From assembly GCF_913773635.1 (NCBI RefSeq), contig NZ_CAJYGQ010000001.1, forward strand, positions 231,047-295,046: a DNA stretch of 64,000 nucleotides, read 5' to 3'. Of this stretch, positions 24,540-33,340 are shown in pieces (the stretch's first letter is position 1; every line of letters begins with the position of its first letter). Position numbers and translations under genes: made by a program. Source of the DNA: an uncultured Mucilaginibacter sp. GTDB taxonomy: Bacteria > Bacteroidota > Bacteroidia > Sphingobacteriales > Sphingobacteriaceae. The notes under the pieces were generated by a model. The model saw only the letters and a program-made list of their open reading frames with translations, made no database searches and had not been told where the DNA came from.

Positions 24540-25796
24540 TTAATTATACAGCAGATATTTTTTTCTTGTTTCCTTAAATCGGCTTAGTTCAGGTTCCCAG
24601 CTATCGCGTATTTGCTTTTCGGTTTGCCCGGCTTCTATTTGTTTTTGCAGCTTGTTTGTGCCCGCCAGTTTGGTGAAGTAAGCGTTAAAAAACTTCGCTT
24701 TCTCCGGAAAGTTTTGATAGAACGAAATAAGCCAGTTTAAATTCAGGCGTCTCTCGTTACGAATAGTATCAGTATTGTAGTTGCGGTAATCTGTTCCGTA
24801 GCATTCCACGTTTTTTTGAGGCGGATTGTCGCTTACGCCGGGTATACTTTTAGGGGTGAATGAAAAGCTGTATTTACCCTTTAATGCCGGGTGCCCAACA
24901 ACTTGAAACGGATATGCCGTACCGCGGCCCAGGCTCAGCGTAGTTCCTTCAAAAAAACAAATGCCGGGATATAGTAAAATCGATTGGGCAGAATTTAAAT
25001 TAGGAGATGGATTTACAGGGAGTACATAAGGCATTGCGTGGTTGTAATTAGCTATCTTAATCAGTTTAAGCTTACACTTAGCTTTGCCTTTAAGCCATCC
25101 TTCGCCATTAATCATTTGCGCGTACTCGGCAATGGTCATGCCGTGTACCACCGGTATGGGGTGCATACCCACAAAAGAGCGGAATGCAGTGTCAAGCACA
25201 GGGCCATCAACATAAAACCCGTTAGGGTTGGGCCTGTCAAGCACCATAAGTTCAATGTTATTTTGAGCACAAGCCTCCATTATGTAATGCAGCGTTGATA
25301 TATAGGTGTAAAACCTCGCACCAACATCCTGAATGTCAAATATCATCAAATCAATGCCTTTCAAATCGGCGGGCGTTGGTTTGGTTTTACTTCCGTACAG
25401 AGAAATAACCGGAATGCCTGTTTTTGCGTCCACTGCATTGTTAACTTTTGCGCCATCGCTGGCATCGCCACGAAAACCATGCTCGGGTCCAAATATTTTT
25501 TTTATGCTGATGCCGCGTTTCAAGAGGCTGTCAACCAAGGTGGTTTTATTGTTGCCGATGATAGAAGTTGGATTAACCACCATACCAACCTTGCGGTTTT
25601 TAAGGTAGCCAATGTATGCTGCAGTTTGATCGGCACCGGTAATAATTTCGTTTTGTGCGGCCTGCGGCAATCTTTGTTGTTTGGTTTGGACGCTTTTGTT
25701 TTTTTGCGTTACATGCACGGGCGCCTTGGCCGTGCCACATGATGTTGCCAGGTTAAGCAGCAAACAGCCAATACTAAAGCCAATATGTTTTATCAT
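24540..25796 (-). CDS. namZ: Exo-beta-N-acetylmuramidase NamZ-like (DUF1343) lipoprotein
   Basis: The start at 25796 places a lipoprotein signal (lipobox LATSC-G) at the N-terminus; an upstream in-frame ATG at 25835 would bury it. The 418-residue protein has the DUF1343/NamZ features KVGMVVNPTSIIGN, FGPEHGFRGDASDGAKV, IDLMIFDIQDVGARFYTYISTLHY, MVLDRPNPNG and EGTTLSLGRGTAYPF. The family removes terminal MurNAc from peptidoglycan fragments, supporting wall recycling. It is divergent from the permease gene. Confidence 0.92.
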   Translation of the reverse strand: MIKHIGFSIGCLLLNLATSCGTAKAPVHVTQKNKSVQTKQQRLPQAAQNEIITGADQTAAYIGYLKNRKVGMVVNPTSIIGNNKTTLVDSLLKRGISIKKIFGPEHGFRGDASDGAKVNNAVDAKTGIPVISLYGSKTKPTPADLKGIDLMIFDIQDVGARFYTYISTLHYIMEACAQNNIELMVLDRPNPNGFYVDGPVLDTAFRSFVGMHPIPVVHGMTIAEYAQMINGEGWLKGKAKCKLKLIKIANYNHAMPYVLPVNPSPNLNSAQSILLYPGICFFEGTTLSLGRGTAYPFQVVGHPALKGKYSFSFTPKSIPGVSDNPPQKNVECYGTDYRNYNTDTIRNERRLNLNWLISFYQNFPEKAKFFNAYFTKLAGTNKLQKQIEAGQTEKQIRDSWEPELSRFKETRKKYLLYN

Positions 25797-25807
25797 GTGA
25801 AAAATGT

Positions 25808-27106
25808 ATGAGGTATGATGTAATGCACATGCCAATTACGGCACTAAATCTGCATATTTGCGAAAGTACAAAAAAACTGTTTGCCTTGAATTTTTCATCT
25901 TTTATTGCTTCGCGGCTTACGTTTAACAGCAAGCGCACATTTTCAAAACTCATTGTGCGTATTGCCATAGTTGGCATTATGCTGGGTTTGGGCGTAATGA
26001 TTCTGTCGATAGCCATTGTTAAAGGGTTTAAACGCGAAATTCAGGAAAAGGTGCGTGGTTTTGCCGGCGATATTCAGGTAACTAAGTTTGATAATAACTT
26101 TTCGTATGAAAATTCGCCGTTTATGATTGATACGGCCTTTGTACGTAAAGTTAAAGCCAGTTCACTTGTAAGGGGCATTGTACCGTATGCCACCAAACCG
26201 GCTATTATAAAAGCTAACGGCGAAATTGAAGGTGTTGTACTCAAAGGCGTTGATAAGAACTACGACTGGAATACGTTTAAAACCGCTATGATAAGTGGCA
26301 AAATCATCAACTTTAAAGATTCGGCAGCAGCGCAAAACCAGGTAATGCTGTCAAGCCGCATTGCATCACGCCTTAAGCTCAAGGTAGGAGATGATTTGCT
26401 GATGTATTTTATACAGGAACCCATGCGTAAGCGAAAGCTTGATATTGTTGGTATTTACAGCGTAGGAGTGGAAGACGTTGACAAAACGTTTGTTATTGGC
26501 AATATGGCGGTTATACAGCGATTAAATGGATGGACACCGCGCGAGGCCGGAGGCTTTGAGGTTCAGGTAAAGAACTTTGATGACCTTGCACTGGCTAATG
26601 CTGAGCTTAATGATGTTTTGCCTACCTACCTGCGTTCATATACCATTGACGAAACATACCCGGCTATTTTTGAATGGCTTAGCCTTCTTGATGTTAATAC
26701 GCAGGTAATGTTGATATTAATGGTTATTGTAGCCACTATTAACATGATTTCGGCCCTGCTTATTATGATACTGGAACGCACCGCAATGATTGGCATGTTT
26801 AAAGCCCTGGGAGCTACCAACTGGAGTATACAAGCAGTGTTTTTATACAACGCAGCATACCTTGTAGGAGTGGGCTTATTACTTGGTAACTTATTTGGTT
26901 GCGGTATAAGCTGGTTTCAACAGCAAACGCACTTTTTTAAGCTTGATCAGGCCTCGTATTACATGAACTTTGTACCTATTGAGCTAAAACTGGCCGATGT
27001 AGTTTGGTTAAACATCGGCACATTATTCATTTGCCTTTTAGTGCTGCTGTTACCATCAATGCTGGTTAGTCGCATTCAACCGGTTAAAGCTATACGTTTT
27101 AAATAA
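25808..27106 (+). CDS. LolC/E-type ABC transporter permease (FtsX/MacB family)
   Basis: A protein of up to 432 residues with N-terminal helix (IVRIAIVGIMLGLGVMILSIAIV), a large periplasmic domain, and three C-terminal helices including VIVATINMISALLIMILERTAMIGMFKALGA, typical of lipoprotein-release permeases. The true start is doubtful: a CATATTTG box at about 25854 and homologue starts suggest TTG at 25886 (NFSSFIASRL). It probably helps move lipoproteins out of the inner membrane; no ATPase gene is adjacent. Confidence 0.88.
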   Translation: MRYDVMHMPITALNLHICESTKKLFALNFSSFIASRLTFNSKRTFSKLIVRIAIVGIMLGLGVMILSIAIVKGFKREIQEKVRGFAGDIQVTKFDNNFSYENSPFMIDTAFVRKVKASSLVRGIVPYATKPAIIKANGEIEGVVLKGVDKNYDWNTFKTAMISGKIINFKDSAAAQNQVMLSSRIASRLKLKVGDDLLMYFIQEPMRKRKLDIVGIYSVGVEDVDKTFVIGNMAVIQRLNGWTPREAGGFEVQVKNFDDLALANAELNDVLPTYLRSYTIDETYPAIFEWLSLLDVNTQVMLILMVIVATINMISALLIMILERTAMIGMFKALGATNWSIQAVFLYNAAYLVGVGLLLGNLFGCGISWFQQQTHFFKLDQASYYMNFVPIELKLADVVWLNIGTLFICLLVLLLPSMLVSRIQPVKAIRFK

Positions 27107-27111
27107 GCTGC

Positions 27112-28587
27112 TTATTTTTTTGATCCCTGAAATTTAAACTGAAGATTCACCCCTCCCGAACCAAATCGTATTTGCTGCGAGCCTAAGCCACCCAACGGAT
27201 ACTTAAAGAACGGTTCAATAACCAGGCGATTGTGCCTACTTAGCTGGTAACCCACTCCCATTGACAAGTTAAGCGTACGCGCGAAATTAAAGCCGGTAAA
27301 GCTTTTGCTTGAGGTGGCATCGGGTATGGATGATGTATTTGATGTGGCAATACCATCCCTGATGTTGCTATCAAACTTATATCTGAAGTTTTCGCTTATG
27401 AAAGTGCCCGAACTTAAACCGGCAGATATATAAGCATCTGACCTTTGCGGGTTAAATTCATACTTGATGTTTACGGGAACATCAAGCCCGGTAAGGCTTA
27501 TATTATAAGCCGATATTGTTGGACTCGCCGCAACCCTTAGGGGCGTAAATCCTAACTGGTTGAGGTTTGATATAGGAATAACTTCAACTTTGGCAAAGTT
27601 GCTTGCATAGGCTGCGTCTGATTGCAGACTTGCAGAAACGGGCTGGTTTTCGTAGCTCAGCGTATTGCGGCCAATGGCAACCCCTGTTGAGAGTTTAAAG
27701 TTTTTGCTCAGGCGTATATCAGTACTGAAACCAGCTCCTGCATTTACCTGGCTTTTACTACCCTCGGCGTAATTAAAATATGTAGCTGCGTAAACGCCAT
27801 ACATTACTTTCTTATCAAGATTTGCCTTTTCGCCTGTTTTTTTACCTCTATCAAGCGCATCTTCCTTTTTTTGTTCGTTGGCTAAGAATGCCGCCATGCG
27901 CGACTGGCCCGCCTCAACAGCAGCCGAATCTTTTTTAACTGCAATTATACTTTTGTGTTGATCAGGTGCAACAGACTTTTGCTGCACAATCATTGCCTGG
28001 CTATTTGTTTGAGCACTATCAGCACCATAGCTTGCTATGCCTTTGTTTTGCATTAGAACACTGCCTGAATTTGCCGCCAATTTTGATTGGCTGATAACAC
28101 TGCCGGCAATGCTATTTTCCAAAGGCAAGGCTTGAGTATTGGGAACAACACTAGAATTTCCAACCTTAGCAGATAACCCAGTGCTACCCTCAATGCTATG
28201 GTTTGTTGCCGGAAGCTGATTTATTGATGGCTGCTTTTGTTTGTTGTTGCCGGCTGCTAAACTGTTTGGTGCTACAATTTCAGGTGATACCGTTTTTTGA
28301 GAATCACGGTTTGGTACAATGCGTTTAATTGTGGTTTTAACCACAGATTGTCCTGAATTTTCAGTTGTTTTGCCGGGCTGCTGATAAAACCAAATGGCAA
28401 ACACGCTCAAAATTAATAACATGGCAGCTGTTGCCATCCACCATAGAGGTATTATGCGTTTTGATTTATTTTCTGGAAATTTTTGGCGCAGCATTGCCCA
28501 TCCTTCTTCTGAAGGAGCGGTGTCTTCATAGTTTTCAAACACCTCGCTTATGCGCTTTCTCAACTCATTATCCAACTGTTCACTCAT
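27112..28587 (-). CDS. Membrane-anchored protein with anti-sigma-like N-terminus and beta-barrel-like C-terminus
   Basis: The 491-residue protein has about 45 cytosolic residues (LDNELRKRISEVFENYEDTAPSEEGWAMLRQKF), one membrane span (WWMATAAMLLILSVFAIWFY), a low-complexity linker rich in Ser, Asn and Gln, and a C-terminal region (about 255-491) with repeated amphipathic strands like small outer-membrane barrels. It overlaps the ECF sigma gene by 8 bases, the usual arrangement for a sigma factor and its membrane regulator. An anti-sigma or sensor role is inference. Confidence 0.75.
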   Translation of the reverse strand: MSEQLDNELRKRISEVFENYEDTAPSEEGWAMLRQKFPENKSKRIIPLWWMATAAMLLILSVFAIWFYQQPGKTTENSGQSVVKTTIKRIVPNRDSQKTVSPEIVAPNSLAAGNNKQKQPSINQLPATNHSIEGSTGLSAKVGNSSVVPNTQALPLENSIAGSVISQSKLAANSGSVLMQNKGIASYGADSAQTNSQAMIVQQKSVAPDQHKSIIAVKKDSAAVEAGQSRMAAFLANEQKKEDALDRGKKTGEKANLDKKVMYGVYAATYFNYAEGSKSQVNAGAGFSTDIRLSKNFKLSTGVAIGRNTLSYENQPVSASLQSDAAYASNFAKVEVIPISNLNQLGFTPLRVAASPTISAYNISLTGLDVPVNIKYEFNPQRSDAYISAGLSSGTFISENFRYKFDSNIRDGIATSNTSSIPDATSSKSFTGFNFARTLNLSMGVGYQLSRHNRLVIEPFFKYPLGGLGSQQIRFGSGGVNLQFKFQGSKK

Positions 28588-29134
28588 GAGTATGTGCCTC
28601 CGTTGTTAATGCTTTTCTTAGTTTTTCTTTAGCCCGGCTTAAATACACCCGTGATGAGCTTGAAGGTATGCTAAGCATATCTGCAATCTCATCATGATTG
28701 TATCCGTCAATCTCATACATGTTAAATATGGTGCGCTGTATAGCGGGCAAATCGTCCATTAATTTTAAAATATCTTTTGCGTTAAGCTGTGATACGGCTG
28801 TGTGGTTATGGCCAATATGGTGTGCGTTTTCCATATCGGTGTGTAATTGATATTTAAGATCCTTACGGCGGCGGTCAATTGCCGTGTTAATTATAATCCG
28901 GCGTAGCCATGCCTTAAATGAGCGCTCGGCATTAAAGGTTTCAATAGTGCCAAAAACCTTTATAAAAGCATCATTTACTACCTCCAAACTATCGTCACGA
29001 CTAGCGCAATAACGCAGGCCTACACCCATAGCATAGCCATAGAACTGCTTGTACAACTGTTCCTGGTGCTTTAGTGAGCCTAATTTACAGCGCTGTATAA
29101 GTTCCTGTTCAGCGCTGCTGGGGTTATCGTGCAT
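28580..29134 (-). CDS. ECF-type RNA polymerase sigma-70 factor
   Basis: The 184-residue protein has sigma region 2 (YKQFYGYAMGVGLRYCASRDDSLEVVNDAFIKVF, then FKAWLRRIIINTAIDRRRK) and region 4 (LPAIQRTIFNMYEIDGYNHDEIADMLSIPSSSSRVYLSRAKEKLRK). It redirects RNA polymerase to a set of promoters not identified here. The 8-base overlap with the following membrane-anchored gene implies coupled translation and probably antagonism between the products. Confidence 0.95.
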   Translation of the reverse strand: MHDNPSSAEQELIQRCKLGSLKHQEQLYKQFYGYAMGVGLRYCASRDDSLEVVNDAFIKVFGTIETFNAERSFKAWLRRIIINTAIDRRRKDLKYQLHTDMENAHHIGHNHTAVSQLNAKDILKLMDDLPAIQRTIFNMYEIDGYNHDEIADMLSIPSSSSRVYLSRAKEKLRKALTTEAHTHE

Positions 29135-29175
29135 TCAAAAAATACCGTAGGTGTTTTTTACTTTATCAATAAACT

Positions 29176-29613
29176 TTATTGCTTTTTTAATGCATATACG
29201 TATTTTACAGTATCAGCATAGTCTGACGCAGAAAAACTAAAATTTGAACCATCAAAATGATAGGCAAACTGGCCGTGCAAGTGGTAGGGGGGCAGATTAA
29301 GGTTTGCCGCTGTAGTTATGGTATTATCATACCACACTATAAACTGGCGGTTATACTCAAAAGCACCGTTGCTTGCGGCGTGCCTTTCATCTGTATTAAT
29401 TACCTCATACTTATTACCGGTTAGTTTTAACTGTATGTTTAGCTTTACAGTGTCGCGTTTGTTATTCAACGCGTTACGGTGAATTTTGGTAAACTGTCCT
29501 GCAAAGTTTCCCTGCGGTTGTATAGCAGGTGTACTATCAGGCTCGGGGCCCTTTAAACAACTACTCAAACCCATCGCTGCACTTAATAAAACATAAACTA
29601 AATGCTTCCTCAT
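29176..29613 (-). CDS. Lipoprotein of unknown function
   Basis: The 145-residue protein has a lipoprotein signal with lipobox LSSC-L, then a beta-rich region (GNFAGQFTKIHRNALNNKRDTVKLNIQLKLTGNKYEV) suggestive of a small lipocalin-like or barrel domain. The family is not recognised. It lies upstream of the ECF sigma gene on the same strand, so it may be in the same transcript. A palindrome precedes it at 29637. Confidence 0.65.
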   Translation of the reverse strand: MRKHLVYVLLSAAMGLSSCLKGPEPDSTPAIQPQGNFAGQFTKIHRNALNNKRDTVKLNIQLKLTGNKYEVINTDERHAASNGAFEYNRQFIVWYDNTITTAANLNLPPYHLHGQFAYHFDGSNFSFSASDYADTVKYVYALKKQ

Positions 29614-29636
29614 ATCAATAAAACAATTACGTATGC

Positions 29637-29652
29637 CCTTACGTGCGTAAGG
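29637..29652. promoter_or_regulatory. Perfect 16-bp palindrome
   Basis: CCTTACG-TG-CGTAAGG is a 7-bp perfect inverted repeat, 24 bases upstream of the reverse-strand lipoprotein start and 30 bases after the mazG stop. It could be an operator or a short terminator; there is no T run. Confidence 0.35.
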
Positions 29653-29681
29653 TTACAAACGTAACAGCAGCATTAAAATAA

Positions 29682-30485
29682 TTACATTTTCTTGGCCTCG
29701 TTCCAGTAAACATCCATTTCGGCTAAGGTCATATCTTGTAATTGCTTGCCGTTCTCCTGTGCCTTTTTTTCAAGGTGCTGAAAGCGTTTAATAAATTTCC
29801 TGTTAGTTTTTTCAAGAGCATCCTCGGGGTTAATGTTAATGAAGCGTGCGTAATTGATGAGTGAAAACATGAGGTCGCCAAATTCGCTTTCCGCCCGATC
29901 CCTGTCAATCATGGTGTCATCTTCGGCATTAAATTCTTCTCTGAATTCCTGCATCTCTTCTTCAACCTTTTCCCAAACCTGGCTTTTGTTTTCCCAATCG
30001 AAGCCAATGCCACGCGCTTTTTCCTGTATGCGCGATGCCTTAACCAGTGCAGGTAAAGATGCAGGTACGCCGCCCAAAACTGATTTGTTGCCTTCCTTTA
30101 ACTTGATTTTTTCCCAATTGCGTTTAACGTCGGCTTCGTCATTAACTTCAGTATCACTGTAAATGTGCGGGTGGCGGGTAATCAGTTTATCGCAAATACC
30201 ATTCAATACATCGGTAATGGTAAAGGCATTGGTTTCAGACGCTATGCGGGCATAAAAGACAAGGTGTAACATTACATCACCCAATTCCTTCCTGATTTCA
30301 TTTAAATCGTTACTTAAAATTGCGTCCGATAGTTCGTACGTTTCCTCAATGGTAAGATGGCGTAAGCTTTCGAGGGTTTGCTTCTTATCCCACGGACAAT
30401 TTTCACGCAGGTCGTCCATTATTTTAAGTAAACGGGTAAATGCAGTATCAGGAGCCTGGGCCGCAGCCGGAGGAGTTAAAGCCAT
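29682..30485 (-). CDS. mazG: Nucleoside triphosphate pyrophosphohydrolase MazG
   Basis: The 267-residue protein has two MazG repeats. The first carries LRENCPWDKKQTLESLRHLTIEETYELSDAI with ELGDVMLHLVFYARIA, and the second ends in AESEFGDLMFSLINYARF; the acidic residues bind Mg2+. It hydrolyses NTPs to NMPs and pyrophosphate, which removes damaged nucleotides. The length is that of full-length bacterial MazG. Confidence 0.96.
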   Translation of the reverse strand: MALTPPAAAQAPDTAFTRLLKIMDDLRENCPWDKKQTLESLRHLTIEETYELSDAILSNDLNEIRKELGDVMLHLVFYARIASETNAFTITDVLNGICDKLITRHPHIYSDTEVNDEADVKRNWEKIKLKEGNKSVLGGVPASLPALVKASRIQEKARGIGFDWENKSQVWEKVEEEMQEFREEFNAEDDTMIDRDRAESEFGDLMFSLINYARFININPEDALEKTNRKFIKRFQHLEKKAQENGKQLQDMTLAEMDVYWNEAKKM

Positions 30486-30559
30486 AGTTTATTTTTTTAA
30501 CAAAAGTAAGCAATGCTTGCTTAAGCTAAAAACTATGGTTTTCAGGCCTAAAATCGAAA

Positions 30560-31237
30560 TTATAACAGCGGTTTGGTAGCGCGCAGCATTTCTCGTTTAC
30601 CCGGAGCACCGGGTGCTTTTTCAACTATAAGCCCTAATGATTTAAGCATGCGTTTAAGGTTGCCCGTAATGGCATAAGTTACAAATAAGCCTCCAGGAGC
30701 CAGAAACTTGATGGTATGACCTATAGCGGCTTCGTTCCACATGTGTGGTTGATGGATAGCTGCGAATGCATCGAAATAAATTACATCAAACAACTTATTG
30801 GCTTCAAAGCGGAGCAGTTCAGTATGAGCGATCTGTATCTCAATAAATTCATTAATTGCAACCTGTTGTTGTAAAGCCTGCGTATAATTATCTTGAAATG
30901 CAGACCATATTAAAGGCTCTACATATTCATTATAACCAGTTTGAGTAATCAAATCATTGTTAAGAGGAAACGCCTCAATGCCGGTATAGTGAAGATTGAG
31001 CTTTTCGGTTGTACAGTAATCAGCAGTGAGCAAAAAGTTAAGCCCGGTACCAAAACCTACTTCCAGTATAGATACCTCATTAGATGGCTTGTGATTGAGG
31101 AAATGCTTTAAACCTGCGTTTAAGAACACATGCTTGCTTTCCTGTAAAGCACCGTGTTTGGAATGATAATTTTCGCCTACCTCTGCGTTATAGATACTCC
31201 TTGAGCCGTCGGCCGTTGTAACGATAGATAGGTTCAT
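30560..31237 (-). CDS. mnmD: tRNA 5-methylaminomethyl-2-thiouridine methyltransferase MnmD
   Basis: The 225-residue protein has the class I methyltransferase start ILEVGFGTGLNFLLTADYC, an acidic second strand end (GIEAFPL), and IYFDAFAAIHQPHMWNEAAI followed by LAPGGLFVTYAITGNLKRML, matching the MnmC N-terminal domain without the oxidase half. It methylates the nm5s2U wobble base using SAM. The start touches the stop of the upstream MBL-rhodanese gene (one base shared), so the two are coupled. Confidence 0.92.
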   Translation of the reverse strand: MNLSIVTTADGSRSIYNAEVGENYHSKHGALQESKHVFLNAGLKHFLNHKPSNEVSILEVGFGTGLNFLLTADYCTTEKLNLHYTGIEAFPLNNDLITQTGYNEYVEPLIWSAFQDNYTQALQQQVAINEFIEIQIAHTELLRFEANKLFDVIYFDAFAAIHQPHMWNEAAIGHTIKFLAPGGLFVTYAITGNLKRMLKSLGLIVEKAPGAPGKREMLRATKPLL

Positions 31238-32571
31238 TATTTAAATTCCGTTATTGCCTCGCCTAAATCATATACTGGTACGTTGCTTATTTGCGCTGCG
31301 ATTATACTGCGTGCCGCCGCCGACCGGTAACCTGCTGCGCAATGCACTACAATAGGCTTGTTTGCTGGTATTTCGGTTATGCGTTTACGTAATTCGGGCA
31401 ACGGTATGGTTAAAGCGCCTTCAAATATTAGTCCTGTATTTATTTCATTCCAATTGCGTGTTTCAACAATTGTATAATTTCCGGGATGGATCTTGAAATC
31501 GTTTAGGTCGAGTTCTGCAGATTGGTTAACCGCTTGCTCCGGGTTTAGCAAAGCTCCTTTAATCTGCAACTCATATCCAATTTTGGCGGCTCTGCTAATG
31601 GCTAATTCCAACTTATCCTCATCAGCGCCTACTAAATAAAACGCCTCCTTGGGTTCAACAATGGCGCCAAGCCAGGTTTCAAATTTGCCTTGCAGTTGTA
31701 TGTTAATGGCATTACGTACATGCCCGTTGTTAAACTCAGCTTTGGCGCGGGTATCAACTACCAAAATGTTTTCGTCCAAAATAGCATTGGCAGCTAAACG
31801 TTCAATAGCTTTTATTGATTGCTGGTAAGCAGGAGCACCTGTTTTATTAAGCTCCACATCATATCCAAAATATGTTGGGGCAAAAGGCTGATCAGATGTT
31901 AACTCTTTGACAAATTTTAACTCATCCATTAACTGCAAAGCATAGTTTTCGCGCAGTTCGCGCCCAATGGTGCTTTGAAGGTCGGGACTAAGGTTTTTGC
32001 CGCATAATGAGCCGGGGCCGTGCGCAGGGTAAACGGCTACACTTTCGGGCAAGGTCATTAGCTTTTGGCGGGTGCTTTGATACATCTGGCGCGCCAGGTC
32101 TTCTTTTTTTGCGGTAATGTTACCGGCTTCCTCGCGCAAATCGGGACGGCCCACATCGCCAACAAAAAGGGTATCGCCACTAAAAAGAGTGGTGGTTTGG
32201 CCGTTCTCATCTTCTACCAGCACACAAATAGAATCGGGCGAATGGCCGGGAGTATTCAATGCTTTTAATTTGATATCAGCCAGTTCAATTTCATCACCTT
32301 CATCAAAGGTTTGATGCGGATAAGCAGCACCAAGTAAACGGCTTACGTAAATGGTGGCACCGGTTTGCTCATGTATTTCAAGGTGCGAGCTTACAAAGTC
32401 GGCATGGGGGTGAGTCTCAATTACGCCTGTAATTTCAGCTTCGTGCAATGTTGCAAAATCATAATAAGGCTGCGGATTGCGGGCGGGATCAATAACAATA
32501 AGCTTTCCTGCGCGCAATATTGCGTACGATGCATGGGAAAGGTCGGTATCGTAAAACTGGTGTATTAACAT
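31237..32571 (-). CDS. MBL-fold hydrolase fused to rhodanese domains (persulfide dioxygenase-like)
   Basis: The start at 32571 (MLIHQFYDTDLSHASY) is chosen because the extra 19 residues from 32628 match nothing. The 444-residue protein has a metallo-beta-lactamase domain with THPHADFVSSHLEIH, NTPGHSPDS and SGDTLFVGDVGRPDL, then two rhodanese-like domains; the last has the active Cys in VVHCAAGYRSAAA, while the middle one lacks Cys. This layout is that of CstB/persulfide dioxygenase-rhodanese proteins, which oxidise persulfides. It is another sulfur-handling gene. Confidence 0.9.
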   Translation of the reverse strand: MLIHQFYDTDLSHASYAILRAGKLIVIDPARNPQPYYDFATLHEAEITGVIETHPHADFVSSHLEIHEQTGATIYVSRLLGAAYPHQTFDEGDEIELADIKLKALNTPGHSPDSICVLVEDENGQTTTLFSGDTLFVGDVGRPDLREEAGNITAKKEDLARQMYQSTRQKLMTLPESVAVYPAHGPGSLCGKNLSPDLQSTIGRELRENYALQLMDELKFVKELTSDQPFAPTYFGYDVELNKTGAPAYQQSIKAIERLAANAILDENILVVDTRAKAEFNNGHVRNAINIQLQGKFETWLGAIVEPKEAFYLVGADEDKLELAISRAAKIGYELQIKGALLNPEQAVNQSAELDLNDFKIHPGNYTIVETRNWNEINTGLIFEGALTIPLPELRKRITEIPANKPIVVHCAAGYRSAAARSIIAAQISNVPVYDLGEAITEFK

Positions 32572-32740
32572 GAGTGCTGCAAAGATAAGCTTTTGCCCAA
32601 AGCAGGCAAACGCGTGCTTGTCAGCCAACTGCCATCATGCGTTGGGCTTTGCCGCATTTGCACAAACACAAAAGAGCCAAAGGCGTTTAATGTGTTGTTA
32701 TAACAGTAGCTAAACAGCTACACTAAGTATCAATATAAAG

Positions 32741-33253
32741 ATGATAAAATATATTATTGCGGCTGCTTGTATTGCCTCGGCCTTATTTACCTCGTGCGGC
32801 CAGCAGATGAAAATGGTACAAACCGCTAAAACCGATTCACTAGCCGTTGAGGCTGTTTGGAAGCAATATGTACGTGGCTTAAGCAGCAAAAATGCCAAGG
32901 TGCTTAAAAAACTGTCATTAAAGCAGGTGTATTGCCAGCCCTGCGCTATACAGGCAGGTACGGGTGATTTGATAACAGCCGATGCATTCATTCAAACCAT
33001 GTTTACTACCTTACCTAAAACGCAACTATGGCAAGCGGTGAAAACATCAAGGCACTTAATTGTGACCGAACAAATTAAAAATTACAAACCGCTTAACCTT
33101 AACGTTACTACTGATGCTTTGCTTGTACATGATGTGTGGTTTGTTACCCGCCAGCCCGATAAAGTTAAGGGATTTGAAAGCCAGCGTTATGCATTTCAAT
33201 TTGTAAAAGATGCCGGGCAGTATAAGTTTTTTGGTTTAACCGCTGTAAATTAA
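32741..33253 (+). CDS. Lipoprotein with NTF2-like character
   Basis: The 170-residue protein has lipobox LFTSC-G after a short signal. The body (VEAVWKQYVRGLSSKNAKVLKKLS ... VVHDVWFVTRQPDKVKGFESQRYAFQFVKDAGQYKFFGL-like ending) suggests a nuclear-transport-factor-2-like fold, common in small periplasmic proteins. A CQPC pair is present near residue 68. Function unknown; transcribed divergently from the MBL-rhodanese gene. Confidence 0.65.
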   Translation: MIKYIIAAACIASALFTSCGQQMKMVQTAKTDSLAVEAVWKQYVRGLSSKNAKVLKKLSLKQVYCQPCAIQAGTGDLITADAFIQTMFTTLPKTQLWQAVKTSRHLIVTEQIKNYKPLNLNVTTDALLVHDVWFVTRQPDKVKGFESQRYAFQFVKDAGQYKFFGLTAVN

Positions 33254-33340
33254 CAGCAGACGTAGCAGCGTTCAAAATTTACCATTTCATAAAATTGAGC
33301 AAAAGTTAAACTAATATTGCGCCCCTTAGTTGAGTAGTAT

